Part shown: positions 62,917-64,000 of the stretch, piece by piece
Layout: each line of letters starts with the position of its first letter
Position numbering within the stretch: the stretch's first letter is position 1
Assembly (NCBI GenBank): GCA_945883145.1
Contig: CAMCXB010000001.1
Span: forward strand, 62,001 to 126,000
Direction of reading: 5' to 3'
Origin: Bordetella parapertussis
GTDB lineage: Bacteria; Pseudomonadota; Gammaproteobacteria; Burkholderiales; Burkholderiaceae_D
DNA length: 64,000 bases
The notes under the pieces: model-generated
Databases searched by the model: none
Told to the model about the DNA's origin: nothing
The model's input: only the letters and a program-made list of their open reading frames with translations
Position numbers and translations under genes: made by a program

Positions 62917-63725
62917 AATGCGCTGTTGTCTGTAGTTGGTTTTTTATAAGCCAGCATTAACAAGATGATGCCGAGCGCAATCATGGGTAATGACAGCATT
63001 TGTCCTGCCGAGATGGTGAGTTGAGCGAATTGCACTTCATAGTCTGGTATTCGAAAATATTCAGTAAAAAATCGCGCACAACCATAACCTAAAGCAAATA
63101 CGCCGCTGACAGCAAGTCGTGGTCTGGGTTTGCGTGCATAGAGCCAGAGAACAATGAATAACAGCACACCATCAATCAGTGCTTGATAAAGTGGTGAAGG
63201 ATGGCGCGGCAAGCTATCCACATTGGGCCAGATCATGGCCCAAGGCAGAGTAGGATCTGCAATCCGTCCTGGTAGTTCTGCATTAATAAAATTACCAATC
63301 CGACCTGCGGCATAGCCTAGCGGAACCAAAGGCGCAATGAAGTCCATCACTTCCATCCATGCTCTACCATGACGTTTTGCCCAGATCGCCATAGCGATTA
63401 ACACGCCTAAGAATCCTCCATGAAAAGACATGCCACCTTTCCAAACTGCGAAAATTTCTAAAGGATGGCTCAGGAAGTAAACAGGTTGGTAGAATACGAC
63501 CTCGCCTAGACGACCGCCGATAATGACGCCCAATACGCCGTAGGTCAGCATGTCTTCTAGATCAAGCTTATTCCAGCCTGCTTTAGCGATATGTGCTTGT
63601 TGAATGCGTAATCGACCGAGGACGATGAAGGATGCAAAGGCCGTCAGATACATTAAGCCGTACCAGCGAATGGCGAGTGGTCCTAGTGAAATGGCGATGG
63701 GGTCGGGCAGAGGATGAATTAACAT
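62913..63725 (-). CDS. lgt: Prolipoprotein diacylglyceryl transferase
   Basis: A 270-residue membrane enzyme that adds diacylglycerol from phosphatidylglycerol to the lipobox cysteine. The signature [14 protein letters not shown] (about 142-155), the first-helix IRWYGLMYL and the [11 protein letters not shown] segment are intact, with seven expected helices. Start ATG 63725 fits the family; the frame is open 54 bases further but is not used. It is divergent from ilvD. It would mature the DUF4136 lipoprotein found in this window. Confidence 0.95.
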   Translation of the reverse strand: MLIHPLPDPIAISLGPLAIRWYGLMYLTAFASFIVLGRLRIQQAHIAKAGWNKLDLEDMLTYGVLGVIIGGRLGEVVFYQPVYFLSHPLEIFAVWKGGMSFHGGFLGVLIAMAIWAKRHGRAWMEVMDFIAPLVPLGYAAGRIGNFINAELPGRIADPTLPWAMIWPNVDSLPRHPSPLYQALIDGVLLFIVLWLYARKPRPRLAVSGVFALGYGCARFFTEYFRIPDYEVQFAQLTISAGQMLSLPMIALGIILLMLAYKKPTTDNSAL

Positions 63726-63902
63726 GCGACTTCTCTTAGTGCGAAAATAGTTAAGATTGCATGACAGTGCGTCATGCAAGAGTGTGTGAAGCAGATTGTG
63801 GCATAAGCCAACTTGTTACGACAGTTTAGTAAAAAAATGACTAAGACTGCCTTAGTTAATTTCAAACAGATTTTTGCATTATTAGAATTTTCAGGAGAAC
63901 CC

Positions 63903-64000
63903 ATGGCATTCAATCGTCGTTCAAAAAACATTACTCAAGGTGTGGCACGTAGTCCAAATCGTGCAATGTATTACGCAATGGGTTACAAAACAGCTGATTT
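63903..64000 (+). CDS. ilvD: Dihydroxy-acid dehydratase (5' part)
   Basis: The first 32 codons are in the window. The start [20 protein letters not shown] and then [12 protein letters not shown] fits the N-terminus of IlvD, the iron-sulfur dehydratase of branched-chain amino acid synthesis. ATG 63903 has CAGGAGAA just before it. The lgt/ilvD neighbourhood is common in betaproteobacteria. The rest lies outside the window. Confidence 0.9.
   Translation, partial: MAFNRRSKNITQGVARSPNRAMYYAMGYKTAD

Overview
This window looks like chromosomal DNA of an AT-leaning betaproteobacterium, most likely Burkholderiales and perhaps close to Oxalobacteraceae. The inference rests on gene content and order: rpsU-yqeY-dnaG-rpoD followed by a CAU tRNA; purD-hemF-nadD-rsfS-rlmH-maf-rng; zapA-6S RNA-EVE protein; a type B L31; a paired RecB-like nuclease and UvrD-like helicase instead of RecBCD; and lgt next to ilvD. 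No rRNA, CRISPR array, intact insertion sequence or prophage is visible, so the species is not fixed.

Layout. 1-7300: the end of a YbiB-like gene, a HI0933-type flavoprotein, then rpsU, a GatB/YqeY-domain protein, dnaG and rpoD (the macromolecular-synthesis block). 7384-9640: tRNA-Ile2(CAU), then a small accessory island with two toxin-antitoxin modules (HepT/MntA type, and an excisionase-fold antitoxin with a PIN toxin), closed by strong hairpin terminators. 9646-19461: bactofilin, RhlE-like helicase, gluQRS, trhO, dnaE, msbA and an AhpD-like protein. 19486-26172: an AT-rich glycan island (glf, a DUF4422 protein, a methyltransferase, two GT2, a GT25 and a GT4 enzyme) beside msbA. 26187-33187: one long leftward block of RNA and cofactor genes (rng, maf, rlmH, rsfS, nadD, hemF, purD, yebC). 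33190-46993: a short-chain-dehydrogenase relic, quinone oxidoreductase, lipoprotein, pepN, fbp, an unrecognised Pro/Ala-rich protein, truncated haemoglobin, tRNA-Thr(CGU), an acyl-CoA ligase, a facing pair of GTAG-headed REP-like palindromes, an MFS carrier, serC and an unrecognised protein. 47000-52600: a 42-codon gene, MATE pump, GT-C membrane enzyme, rpmE, rho and trxA. 52890-58990: the nuclease/helicase pair. 59176-64000: ZapB-like and ZapA division proteins, 6S RNA, EVE protein, TauE-like exporter, malonyl-CoA synthetase, lgt and the start of ilvD.

How the parts fit. Most of the window is housekeeping: replication (dnaG, dnaE), transcription (rpoD, rho, 6S RNA), translation and RNA processing, envelope assembly (msbA, lgt, glycosyltransferases, bactofilin), division and central metabolism. 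The accessory parts are the tRNA-adjacent toxin-antitoxin island, the glycan island and the REP pair. Items most worth a second look are the paired TA island, the REP pair, the histone-H1-like Lys/Ala tails on both RpoD and RsfS, the C-rich leader of rho, the terminator/promoter overlap between rho and rpmE, and four unrecognised proteins. I did not find a clearly new multi-gene system; the strongest candidates are listed with their uncertainty.
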